Source: Candidatus Uhrbacteria bacterium RIFOXYB2_FULL_45_11
GTDB taxonomy: Bacteria > Patescibacteriota > Patescibacteriia > UBA9934 > GWF2-40-263
Length of the DNA stretch: 7,224 nt
Reading direction: 5' to 3'
Assembly: GCA_001791715.1 (NCBI GenBank)
Contig: MGFD01000042.1
Span: 1-7,224, forward strand
Part shown: positions 1 through 5,190 of the stretch, in pieces
Position numbering within the stretch: position 1 is the stretch's first letter
Layout of the letters: each line of letters opens with the position of its first letter
Made by a program: the position numbers and the translations under genes
Notes under the pieces: model-generated
The model's database searches: none
Told to the model about the DNA's origin: nothing
Seen by the model: the letters and a program-made list of their open reading frames with translations, nothing else

Positions 1-358
1 CGACACAAACAAACGCAGCCGCTCGATTAGAAATACCCTGCATCCGCTCGAGTGTATGCTGAACAAGTTGTGCATCAGATGCACCTTCGCCAGCCCATCG
101 TGCAGTAAACACACCCGGTGCGCCGTTCAGAGCATCGATACAAATTCCAGAATCATCCGCAAGGGAAAGAACGTTTGTTGCCTCACAGACTTCCATCGCT
201 TTTTTGAGCGCGTTATCCGTAAATGTAAGACCATCTTCCACGACTTCGTCTGTAACACCCGCCTCATGTGCAGATTGAATCTCATACGGCAAACCCGCAA
301 GAATGGATTTCATTTCTGCAAGCTTTCCGGGATTATGTGTGGCAAAAATAAGGCGCAT
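1..358 (-). CDS. rdgB: RdgB/HAM1 family non-canonical purine NTP pyrophosphatase, C-terminus beyond window
   Basis: This enzyme hydrolyses dITP, dXTP, ITP and XTP to the monophosphate and pyrophosphate, keeping deaminated purines out of DNA and RNA in the cytoplasm. I translated the minus strand by hand: 119 residues are visible, and the gene runs off the left edge. The family of about 190-200 residues suggests roughly 75 more. Diagnostic motifs are ATHNPGK (residues 6-12, nucleotide/phosphate binding), E41 in EDGLTF, NALKKA (49-54), ADDSGI (67-72, with D69 matching the general base of E. coli RdgB by position) and DALNGAPGVFTARWAG (75-90, substrate specificity). The ATG at 358-356 is preceded by AAAGGAG (370-364) with a 5-nt spacer, and gives the family's normal N-terminus. 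It is transcribed divergently from the hypothetical pair to its right. The family call is firm. The gene symbol follows the E. coli name. Confidence 0.95.
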   Translation of the reverse strand, partial: MRLIFATHNPGKLAEMKSILAGLPYEIQSAHEAGVTDEVVEDGLTFTDNALKKAMEVCEATNVLSLADDSGICIDALNGAPGVFTARWAGEGASDAQLVQHTLERMQGISNRAAAFVCV

Positions 359-386
359 ATGGACTCCTTTATCGTGAAGAGAACAA

Positions 387-415
387 AGTATAGCCTGAAC
401 AAAAACGATTGACAA
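387..415 (-). promoter_or_regulatory. Promoter of rdgB
   Basis: On the minus strand a -35 box TTGTCA (415-410) and a -10 box TATACT (392-387) are separated by exactly 17 nt. Both match sigma-70-type consensus at five of six bases. Transcription would start near 380, leaving a leader of about 22 nt that contains the AAAGGAG ribosome binding site. The -35 box overlaps the -35 box of the plus-strand promoter. No start site has been measured. Confidence 0.7.
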
Positions 416-437
416 TGTTTCATGTTTGCCGTAAAAA
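409..437 (+). promoter_or_regulatory. Promoter of the hypothetical pair, back to back with the rdgB promoter
   Basis: A perfect -35 box TTGACA (409-414) is followed after 17 nt by TAAAAA (432-437), a four-of-six match to the -10 consensus. The start codon of the first hypothetical gene lies 31 nt beyond the -10 box, leaving room for a short leader with the GAGG site. The -35 box shares five base pairs with the -35 box of rdgB on the other strand, so two polymerases could not bind at once. Confidence 0.6.
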
Positions 438-467
438 CGAGATGCTTTCAATAGAAGAGGAAAACCC

Positions 468-1076
468 ATGGCAGAAGTTGAGCGATCTGCGCTGCAAAGA
501 GCTCTTAAAAGACACACAACGGATGAACATGCAAAAGAACTCATGGACATCCTTGAACCGTTGTATCGCATGTGTGCGTATGAGCATTTTTTTTATGGCC
601 ACTCAACAGACATCCCGGAAGAAATTCCGGAGGCCATCGAACTTCTTACACAGCATCCATGCAGTGGCATCGAATTCATTGCGGAATCGATTATTCCCGC
701 ACGATTAATACGCGCGCCACAAAATTCCAATTTTATCCGAAGGACACGTCTTTGCTTAGAACAGCGAGTCGTATCGTACATTTCCGTCACGCATGCGTTC
801 AATTTGAACTATGACATGCGATACAGTTTTGGAACACGACTTCAGTCAAAACTTCCGGGCAACTTATGGAACCAGTTGTGGGAAAGCATACGCTATTGGC
901 TCCTGTGCGAAATTGCAGGCGATGCCTACAAACAAGAAGCAGATGCGCTCCGAAAAATTGTTCGGATGTGCGTGGGCGGAAACATTATTTTCGACCAAAA
1001 ACCAAACGATCCACGCATCACCTATGTTGTGAATGCAAAAGACCCAGCACCAGACACACGTTTTCGATGGCAATAA
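468..1076 (+). CDS. Hypothetical protein, 202 aa, first of a paralogous pair
   Basis: I do not recognise this family. The 202-residue product has no signal peptide and no clear membrane segment. It looks soluble and largely helical, with an acidic, Glu-rich region at 50-60 and a basic stretch around 90-100. The ATG at 468 is preceded by AGAGG (456-460) at 7 nt, which decides the start. Residues 9-33 and 133-165 resemble the next gene's product: shared patterns are H-x3-E ... L-E-P-L-[YF] near the N-terminus, and L-x2-Q-L-[WF]-x2-I-x2-W-[LI]-L-x-E followed by A-x-A-L further on. Compared with that gene it has extra residues at about 45-95 and a longer C-terminal tail (170-202). The two genes are 11 nt apart and probably one transcript from the TTGACA promoter. 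The coding call is well supported by the binding site, operon spacing and uninterrupted frame. No function can be assigned. Confidence 0.8.
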   Translation: MAEVERSALQRALKRHTTDEHAKELMDILEPLYRMCAYEHFFYGHSTDIPEEIPEAIELLTQHPCSGIEFIAESIIPARLIRAPQNSNFIRRTRLCLEQRVVSYISVTHAFNLNYDMRYSFGTRLQSKLPGNLWNQLWESIRYWLLCEIAGDAYKQEADALRKIVRMCVGGNIIFDQKPNDPRITYVVNAKDPAPDTRFRWQ

Positions 1077-1087
1077 AAGGAGGAAAC

Positions 1088-1486
1088 ATGGAAACTCGCC
1101 GTGGGATACTCAAAGCGTTTCTTCTGGAACACGTTTCACATGAACGTACCACGCATATATTAACGACCATCGAACCACTTTTCGTGGCCGTTGAATCGGA
1201 ATCCATCACGATCAATGAGGCCCCCCTCAAAAATCGCATGCTCCTGATAACCACGAGCACAAATATCCTACGTGAGAACCTGACCTTTGTTCTCATGCAG
1301 AGTCTCATGAAAAACCTCCTCGCTCTCATGCGAAAAACACCTCCGTTAACAAACGACCAGCTCGGCACACAGCTCTTTCATCTGATTTTTGACTGGATTC
1401 TTGCGGAGTGTTGTCCCATACAAGACAATCACGCAAAAGCACTCGAACATCTCGTTCAACAAACACTCTCTTCTCCTCACACGTGA
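1088..1486 (+). CDS. Hypothetical protein, 132 aa, second of a paralogous pair
   Basis: I do not recognise this family. The product is 132 residues, probably soluble and mostly helical. The open frame extends further upstream, but the start is ATG 1088: it is preceded by a near-perfect AAGGAGG (1077-1083) at 4 nt and lies 11 nt after the previous stop, so translation is probably coupled. Residues 8-32 (with H15, E19 and I-E-P-L-F at 28-32) align without gaps to residues 9-33 of the upstream product. Residues 92-107 (L-x2-Q-L-F-x2-I-x2-W-I-L-x-E) align to 133-148, and A-K-A-L at 116-119 to A-D-A-L at 158-161. The frame closes with TGA (1484-1486), showing that TGA is a stop codon here. That stop lies inside a strong terminator hairpin, so the gene ends the operon. 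Confidence 0.8.
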   Translation: METRRGILKAFLLEHVSHERTTHILTTIEPLFVAVESESITINEAPLKNRMLLITTSTNILRENLTFVLMQSLMKNLLALMRKTPPLTNDQLGTQLFHLIFDWILAECCPIQDNHAKALEHLVQQTLSSPHT

Positions 1487-1504
1487 TTACACGTGTGTTT
1501 TTTT
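1478..1504 (+). terminator. Rho-independent terminator after the hypothetical pair
   Basis: A perfect 8-bp stem, CACACGTG (1478-1485) with CACGTGTG (1490-1497), closes a 4-nt ATTA loop and is followed by seven T residues (1498-1504). The TGA stop codon (1484-1486) overlaps the end of the left arm and the first loop base. Confidence 0.9.
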
Positions 1505-1515
1505 ATACACATCCA

Positions 1516-1544
1516 TTGACATACGCACCTAAACTCGTTACGCT
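1516..1544 (+). promoter_or_regulatory. Possible promoter of the inositol-monophosphatase-family gene
   Basis: A perfect TTGACA (1516-1521) lies 12 nt after the preceding terminator. At 17-nt spacing the -10 position reads TACGCT (1539-1544), which keeps only the T, A and final T of the consensus. The -35 box and its position after a terminator make a promoter here likely. The -10 call is weak. Confidence 0.45.
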
Positions 1545-1584
1545 TCTTTGTCGTAACAACTCATACGACACCGGAGGAACACAC

Positions 1585-2520
1585 ATGCATCTTAAGACGG
1601 ATTCAAGCTTGAACGGAGCTCTTATCGGCAGCACCATGCGTGATTGCGTCGAGCGTGCCATTCGCATCATTCGCAACAAACGATTCACGTTCGAACCGAT
1701 TCTGAAAGGCATTCGCGCCAATGGTCGCAAAGACTGGGTCACAGACGCGGACACCGATGCGCAAATCATGTACGCAAAAGTGCTGCACGAACGGTTCCCC
1801 CTTTTCGGAATCATCGCCGAAGAAGCAGAACTGTACATTGAATGTAGGCATCCGGCTGGAAACTACTGGTTCTCCGTTGATCCGCTTGACGGAACGAGCG
1901 CATTCAAGCGCAAGCAATCACACGGCATCGGTACAATGATCGCCTGCATGCACGACGACGAAGTCATCGCCGTTGCAATCGGTGACGTCCTCACGGGTGA
2001 AATTTACTATTATCGCCCTGACTCGGACAAAACACACAGACTAGATGTGCATCAGCATAATTACAAAGAAGTTCTTTCCATCGACACAGATCTTCCACTC
2101 TCCAAGCAATACGTGCTTTTGCGCGATCCGGTCGAAAACCATTCGGAAGTGACTCAGCGTCTCGTCCAAGTTCGTCCGCATCCCTTGTTTGATTCACACG
2201 AAATCACAGGCGGCTCAATCGGACTTTCGATGGCGCGTCTGTGGAAGGGCGAAGTCGGCGCCGCAATTCTGCGCCCCGGCACACAAAAGCCGTGGGATAT
2301 TTGTCCGATAATCGGCATCACCAATCGTCTCGGATTCGTCTTTTTCTCGATCACCTCGTTTCTTGAAAACAAAGATGGTCGCGTTCATTTGCTTCGGACA
2401 AATCTGAAAGCAAATCCTCAGCCATTTCCGATCAACACAGACACACTCGTGATCCACGAAAGTCGCATCAAAGAGCTCACCGAATGGTGCGCACGCGCAG
2501 GCCTCACCATCACCCCCTAA
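1585..2520 (+). CDS. Inositol monophosphatase family protein
   Basis: This is a Mg2+-dependent phosphatase of the inositol monophosphatase / CysQ / fructose-bisphosphatase-like superfamily. Family members remove a phosphate from inositol phosphates, PAP or sugar phosphates. The 311-residue product is slightly longer than the usual 260-280. Motifs appear in order: WVTDADTDAQ (51-60, the usual V-T-x-x-D segment), I-A-E-E (77-80, metal-binding glutamates), SVDPLDGTSAF (97-107, the D-P-x-D-G-T signature with metal ligands D99 and D102) and PWDICP (236-241, with W237-D238 supplying the last metal ligand). The open frame runs further upstream through the terminator of the previous gene. The start is ATG 1585, because GGAGG (1573-1577) lies 7 nt before it. 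It forms a single-gene unit between two terminators. The metal site looks complete, so the protein is probably active, but the substrate cannot be read from sequence alone. Confidence 0.9.
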   Translation: MHLKTDSSLNGALIGSTMRDCVERAIRIIRNKRFTFEPILKGIRANGRKDWVTDADTDAQIMYAKVLHERFPLFGIIAEEAELYIECRHPAGNYWFSVDPLDGTSAFKRKQSHGIGTMIACMHDDEVIAVAIGDVLTGEIYYYRPDSDKTHRLDVHQHNYKEVLSIDTDLPLSKQYVLLRDPVENHSEVTQRLVQVRPHPLFDSHEITGGSIGLSMARLWKGEVGAAILRPGTQKPWDICPIIGITNRLGFVFFSITSFLENKDGRVHLLRTNLKANPQPFPINTDTLVIHESRIKELTEWCARAGLTITP

Positions 2521-2543
2521 CCGTCATTCTCGACGGTTTTTTT
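2519..2543 (+). terminator. Rho-independent terminator after the inositol-monophosphatase-family gene
   Basis: A 7-bp stem, AACCGTC (2519-2525) with GACGGTT (2532-2538), surrounds a 6-nt loop and runs into a seven-T tract (2537-2543). The TAA stop (2518-2520) overlaps the base of the stem. Only 24 nt separate the T tract from the folD start codon. Confidence 0.85.
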
Positions 2544-2558
2544 ATTTTCCGTTATCCT
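2530..2558 (+). promoter_or_regulatory. Possible near-leaderless promoter of folD
   Basis: TATCCT (2553-2558) lies 9 nt before the folD ATG, where a -10 box would sit for a transcript starting at or within about three bases of the start codon. At 17-nt spacing the -35 position reads TCGACG (2530-2535), a four-of-six match, but it falls inside the previous terminator hairpin. No Shine-Dalgarno is present. This is suggestive only, resting on a similar arrangement at other genes in the window. Confidence 0.4.
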
Positions 2559-2567
2559 ATCCGCATT

Positions 2568-3407
2568 ATGACCATTCTCGACGGAAAATCGTACGCCTCA
2601 ACGATTCGAACCAAAATCAAAGATCGCATTAACACCCTTCAGACCAAACCCGGTCTTGCTATTCTTTTGGTTGGAGACGATCCCGCCTCGCACATTTACG
2701 TAAACCTGAAACAAAAAGCGTGTGAAGAAGTCGGAATTCATTTTGAAAAATGTGAATATACAGCAGATGTTTCTGAATCAGAACTGATTAAAAAAATAAC
2801 AGAATTGAATAACCGAGATGACATTCACGGCATTCTTGTTCAACTTCCTCTCCCAACACAAAACGCCAATCACGTGATCGCTGCAATCGATCCACGCAAA
2901 GACGTAGATGGATTTCATCCAAAAAATCTTGAAGCGCTTCGAGCAAACAAACCAGCTCTTGCGCCAGCCGTTGTCCTTGGCATTCTCAAATTGATCGATA
3001 AAGCCGTTCAAGGTCGCGAACGTTCCGGATTGCACGCCACCATTATCTCAAGTGACTTTTTTGCAGAACCCCTTCAAATTCTCCTTCGCGAACAACAAAT
3101 TTCTTCAGATATCGTTCGTCCTTCTGATCCCCTGTTTATCCAAAAAACAACCGAGGCAGATATTTTAATCGTTGCCCTTGGGAAACCAAATCTCATCCAT
3201 GCAGACATGATTAAACACGGCGCCATACTCATTGATGTCGGAACAACAAAAGTGGACGGCAAACTTGTTGGAGACATAGACCGTGCGTCCGTTGAATCGC
3301 GCGCTGGCGCGCTCACACCTGTTCCAGGCGGCGTTGGACCTATGACGGTTGCGATGCTCCTTCTGAACACACTCAATGCATACGGAAAACAAAAAAGAAC
3401 TTCCTAA
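2568..3407 (+). CDS. folD: FolD: methylenetetrahydrofolate dehydrogenase/cyclohydrolase with a degraded NADP motif
   Basis: FolD interconverts 5,10-methylene-, methenyl- and 10-formyl-tetrahydrofolate in the cytoplasm, using NADP(H) for the dehydrogenase step. The product is 279 residues, close to the usual 280-300. ATG 2568 is chosen because it gives the normal family N-terminus; the longer frame would read through the previous terminator. The N-terminal catalytic domain is well kept: Y44-x3-K48 in YVNLK, KACEEVGI (50-57), VQLPLP (91-96, with Q92) and KDVDGFHP (111-118). The C-terminal LTPVPGGVGPMTVAMLL (249-265) is also intact. In between, the family's P-C-T-P-x-G is replaced by LAPAVV (131-136). 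The nucleotide-binding G-[RA]-S-x2-V-G-x-P segment reads S-S-D-F-F-A-E-P (161-168), without its glycines. Identity as a FolD homolog is certain. Cyclohydrolase activity is plausible, and NADP-dependent dehydrogenase activity is doubtful. There is no Shine-Dalgarno. Confidence 0.93.
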   Translation: MTILDGKSYASTIRTKIKDRINTLQTKPGLAILLVGDDPASHIYVNLKQKACEEVGIHFEKCEYTADVSESELIKKITELNNRDDIHGILVQLPLPTQNANHVIAAIDPRKDVDGFHPKNLEALRANKPALAPAVVLGILKLIDKAVQGRERSGLHATIISSDFFAEPLQILLREQQISSDIVRPSDPLFIQKTTEADILIVALGKPNLIHADMIKHGAILIDVGTTKVDGKLVGDIDRASVESRAGALTPVPGGVGPMTVAMLLLNTLNAYGKQKRTS

Positions 3408-3420
3408 GAAGTTCTTTTTT
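3391..3420. terminator. Bidirectional terminator between folD and the convergent membrane-protein gene
   Basis: A perfect 13-bp stem (3391-3403 with 3408-3420) encloses a 4-nt CTAA loop. T6 ends the right arm on the plus strand and A6 begins the left arm, so the hairpin works as an intrinsic terminator in both directions. The folD stop codon (3405-3407) lies in the loop, and the convergent gene's stop (3426-3424) is 3 nt from the stem. The two genes thus share a 16-nt intergenic space. Confidence 0.9.
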
Positions 3421-3423
3421 GTA

Positions 3424-3825
3424 TTACTTTAGAGAAGACTTTTGTAAGGAAGCAAGAATTCCCGCAAGAAAAACAGCGAGTAGTGTGCTCCAGTTTGCAC
3501 GCATTTGTGAGAAATTTATAATAGACGTCCAATCAAATCCATACACATACGGCACAAGCAACGCAGAGAAAATAAGCGTAAGTGCAATCCATCCAAATGC
3601 AACAATGAATCGATCATTCCAGTCATTTATACTTTTTCTCAAATAAAAAAATGAAAAGAAAAAAATCAAGATAGGAAAATAGGCATACATGGCAACATGA
3701 AGCACTCCGCTTTTTGTGACCGTGTATCCAACATATAAAAGAAACGAACCTGGGTACAGCGTAAGGAATAAAAACAAAAAATACAGAAAGTATCTTTTTG
3801 AGAAATAACGTTTCAATGTTTCCAT
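3424..3825 (-). CDS. Small four-helix membrane protein of unknown function
   Basis: I do not recognise this family. The 133-residue product has about four hydrophobic segments (roughly 12-34, 42-62, 72-93 and 113-127) and a basic N-terminus (METLKRYFSKR), consistent with an inner-membrane protein whose N-terminus is cytoplasmic. It is rich in Phe, Tyr and Leu, and polar charged residues are confined to the short loops and ends. Start ATG 3825 is the only sensible one. There is no Shine-Dalgarno, but a perfect TATAAT lies 8 nt upstream. It sits 9 nt after the stop of the transporter gene on the same strand, so it may be cotranscribed with it, driven from its own near-leaderless promoter, or both. 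It ends at the bidirectional terminator shared with folD. The coding call rests on the coherent membrane-protein composition and tight packing. Confidence 0.7.
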   Translation of the reverse strand: METLKRYFSKRYFLYFLFLFLTLYPGSFLLYVGYTVTKSGVLHVAMYAYFPILIFFFSFFYLRKSINDWNDRFIVAFGWIALTLIFSALLVPYVYGFDWTSIINFSQMRANWSTLLAVFLAGILASLQKSSLK

Positions 3826-3833
3826 ATAAAATG

Positions 3834-3861
3834 ATTATACCAAAAATCGATATAAAGTGAA
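3834..3861 (-). promoter_or_regulatory. Possible leaderless promoter of the small membrane protein
   Basis: On the minus strand a perfect -10 TATAAT (3839-3834) lies 8 nt before the ATG at 3825, and TTCACT (3861-3856) 16 nt upstream is a four-of-six -35 match. The -10 box overlaps the stop codon of the transporter gene (3837-3835). Transcription would begin within one or two bases of the start codon. Confidence 0.5.
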
Positions 3862-5106
3862 AATCAATCCACCCAAGAAAAAAATGATAGCGAGCCAAGA
3901 AAATGCGTCAGGTAAGTTCAAACAATGACGCTCTTTACAGATGGGTTCACGTTTTAATTGCAAATAACAAAGCACAATAAAAATTCCGAGCATTCCTCCG
4001 AACACAGAACCAATAAATCCCACCAAATCAATAAATTCTCGAACACCAAATGTAAACAAGACAAATGGAACAATAACCGTTAAAAACCAGGCTGTTTTTT
4101 GAGAACGCTGAAAATCATATTTGAATGTGTTTTGGAGTTGAATGCCAAGAATCATGAAAATAGACAAAATGGTGATCAAACCAAGTGCGGAAGTAATAAG
4201 ACGAAAAGAAGATCCAAACACAGGAATCAATCCATCAAATGCCGCTCCAGTTGTGACAGGTCCCGTTACTCCAACAACGGCGAATGCAAACAAGGCATAC
4301 AACAAGACAACGATGGTAATTCCAATCAGGATTGCTTTTCCCAATTGTTTTTTTGCACGCAAGCCTAAAACATCCCGCATCTCTGGAACAATTCCAGTTG
4401 AAGACAGCGCAAACAAGATGATTCCGTACGGAAGAAACCATTTTGTTGCGTCTAAAGACTGCAAATGAGTCCATTCAATGTGCGGAAGTGAAATGCCGAT
4501 AATAAAAAGAAACAGAAACAGAAACGCAAGAATAACAAACACTTCAAGCTTGGATGCAAATTGTAATCCACGAAAAATAAGAAACGCGGCAATGAGCCCA
4601 ACAGCATACGAATACGGAACAACGGATCCTCCAAATATGGGAGATAAAATCAGAAACAAAAATTTCCCTCCAATAATCATGTATGCAAGCATGGCACCCC
4701 AAATACTTGAACAAATAGCAATCGTGCTCAGCCATGACCATTTTTTTCCAAGATAAATCTCTACATACCCAACAAGACGGTGGGTTCCTTCTGTTTGTAA
4801 CGTGATTTCTGCATACATGAATTGCACCATGAGTAAGACAAGGGCAATCACGAGTAATTCAAGAAACCCAATCGCAAATCCACTTTGTGCAAAAGCAAAA
4901 GGCAGTCCAAAAACTCCAACCCCAACAACTCCACCGATCATCATGAAAACCGCGCGAATAAATTTAAGATCTGGGTGAATCACAGGAAAAGTAGAAAGGA
5001 GTAAAGGAGAAAGTAGAAAGGGTTTTGAAACAAAAAGTGAAATAAAATGAGACAGAAACCTCATTTTCCTTTCTACTTTATGCTTTCTACTTTCTACTTT
5101 TATCAT
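3835..5106 (-). CDS. Amino acid permease, aromatic amino acid transporter (HAAAP)-like
   Basis: This is an inner-membrane secondary transporter resembling the Trp/Tyr (HAAAP) permease family within the APC fold, which imports amino acids with a cation. From ATG 5106 the product is 423 residues with about 11 hydrophobic segments. The first, with I-G-G-V-V-G-V-G-V-F-G-L-P (57-69), matches the unwound first helix (G-x-x-x-G-x-G-x-F-G-x-P) of this fold. T-E-G-T-H-R-L-V-G-Y (105-114) and S-S-T-G-I-V-P-E-M (235-243) also fit family-typical segments. Family proteins normally begin about ten residues before that first helix. Here some 45 residues precede it, and they are encoded by an AAGTAGAAAG inverted repeat. 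Alternative starts are ATG 5064 (AAAGG just upstream) and GTG 4983 (just past the repeat). ATG 5106 is preferred for the perfect extended -10 box 5 nt upstream. The aromatic specificity is inferred. Confidence 0.85.
   Translation of the reverse strand: MIKVESRKHKVERKMRFLSHFISLFVSKPFLLSPLLLSTFPVIHPDLKFIRAVFMMIGGVVGVGVFGLPFAFAQSGFAIGFLELLVIALVLLMVQFMYAEITLQTEGTHRLVGYVEIYLGKKWSWLSTIAICSSIWGAMLAYMIIGGKFLFLILSPIFGGSVVPYSYAVGLIAAFLIFRGLQFASKLEVFVILAFLFLFLFIIGISLPHIEWTHLQSLDATKWFLPYGIILFALSSTGIVPEMRDVLGLRAKKQLGKAILIGITIVVLLYALFAFAVVGVTGPVTTGAAFDGLIPVFGSSFRLITSALGLITILSIFMILGIQLQNTFKYDFQRSQKTAWFLTVIVPFVLFTFGVREFIDLVGFIGSVFGGMLGIFIVLCYLQLKREPICKERHCLNLPDAFSWLAIIFFLGGLIFTLYRFLV
4984..5103. repeat. Imperfect inverted repeat of AAGTAGAAAG units inside the transporter N-terminus
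   Basis: The unit AAGTAGAAAG occurs twice on the plus strand (4989-4998 and 5011-5020) and three times on the minus strand (5078-5069, 5092-5083 and 5099-5090, the last two overlapping by three bases). The two groups form imperfect inverted arms of about 38-40 nt (about 4984-5022 and 5064-5103) around an A-rich centre of about 41 nt. No other copy lies in the window. The low-complexity purine/pyrimidine asymmetry suggests an inserted dispersed repeat rather than coding sequence under selection, although the reading frame stays open through it. Confidence 0.8.
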
Positions 5107-5111
5107 CCCCA

Positions 5112-5120
5112 ATTATAACA
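5112..5120 (-). promoter_or_regulatory. Extended -10 promoter of the transporter
   Basis: On the minus strand TGTTATAAT (5120-5112) is a perfect extended -10 element (TGn plus TATAAT). No -35 box is seen: its place is taken by the GC-rich hairpin at 5134-5151. The -10 box ends 5 nt before ATG 5106, so the transcript would begin at or next to the start codon. Confidence 0.6.
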
Positions 5121-5133
5121 CAGGTTGTCCCCT

Positions 5134-5151
5134 ACCTGCCGGCAGGCAGGT
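5134..5151. repeat. CCTGCCGGCAGGCAGG short palindromic repeat
   Basis: CCTGCCGGCAGGCAGG (5135-5150) contains a perfect 12-bp palindrome (5135-5146). It can also fold as a 7-bp hairpin, ACCTGCC (5134-5140) with GGCAGGT (5145-5151), around a GGCA loop. It lies between the divergent transporter and dnaB promoters. From memory, this motif is a common dispersed short repeat in Parcubacteria-type genomes; I cannot confirm that here. Translations through it give peptides such as CRQAG, which should not be trusted as protein. Confidence 0.8.
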
Positions 5152-5152
5152 C

Positions 5153-5180
5153 TTGTCTCGTGTGTACAGCGTGCTAAGAT
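5153..5180 (+). promoter_or_regulatory. Promoter of dnaB, near-leaderless
   Basis: TTGTCT (5153-5158, four of six) and TAAGAT (5175-5180, four of six) are separated by 16 nt, and TG at 5172-5173 makes this an extended -10 element. The box ends 10 nt before the dnaB ATG, giving a leader of only about 3-4 nt. The -35 box starts two bases after the palindromic repeat. Confidence 0.55.
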
Positions 5181-5190
5181 ACCCCCATCT

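Noticed and set aside
56..412. Plus-strand open frame of 118 codons opposite rdgB
   Set aside because: The minus strand here encodes clear RdgB motifs. The plus frame has no recognisable protein features and runs through the rdgB promoter.
866..1087. Upstream extension of the second hypothetical gene to ATG 866
   Set aside because: It would overlap the first hypothetical gene in another frame over 200 nt. ATG 1088 has a near-perfect AAGGAGG in front and the usual operon spacing.
468..1486. Toxin-antitoxin or restriction-type pair
   Set aside because: The 11-nt-spaced small-gene pair prompted the idea, but neither product shows a nuclease, DNA-binding or known toxin motif, and the two resemble each other.
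1408..1584. Upstream extension of the inositol-monophosphatase gene to ATG 1408
   Set aside because: It would cross the previous terminator and promoter region. GGAGG at 1573-1577 and the start of family similarity point to ATG 1585.
2484..2567. Upstream extension of folD to ATG 2484
   Set aside because: The extra residues come from the end of the previous gene and its terminator. The FolD N-terminus begins at ATG 2568.
4984..5103. CRISPR array or tandem repeat made of AAGTAGAAAG units
   Set aside because: The units are in both orientations, irregularly spaced and low-complexity, with no unique spacers of constant length and no cas genes nearby.
5125..5190. TTG start of dnaB at 5125
   Set aside because: The 22 extra residues translate the CCTGCCGGCAGGCAGG repeat and the promoter. 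DnaB's usual N-terminus starts at ATG 5191.
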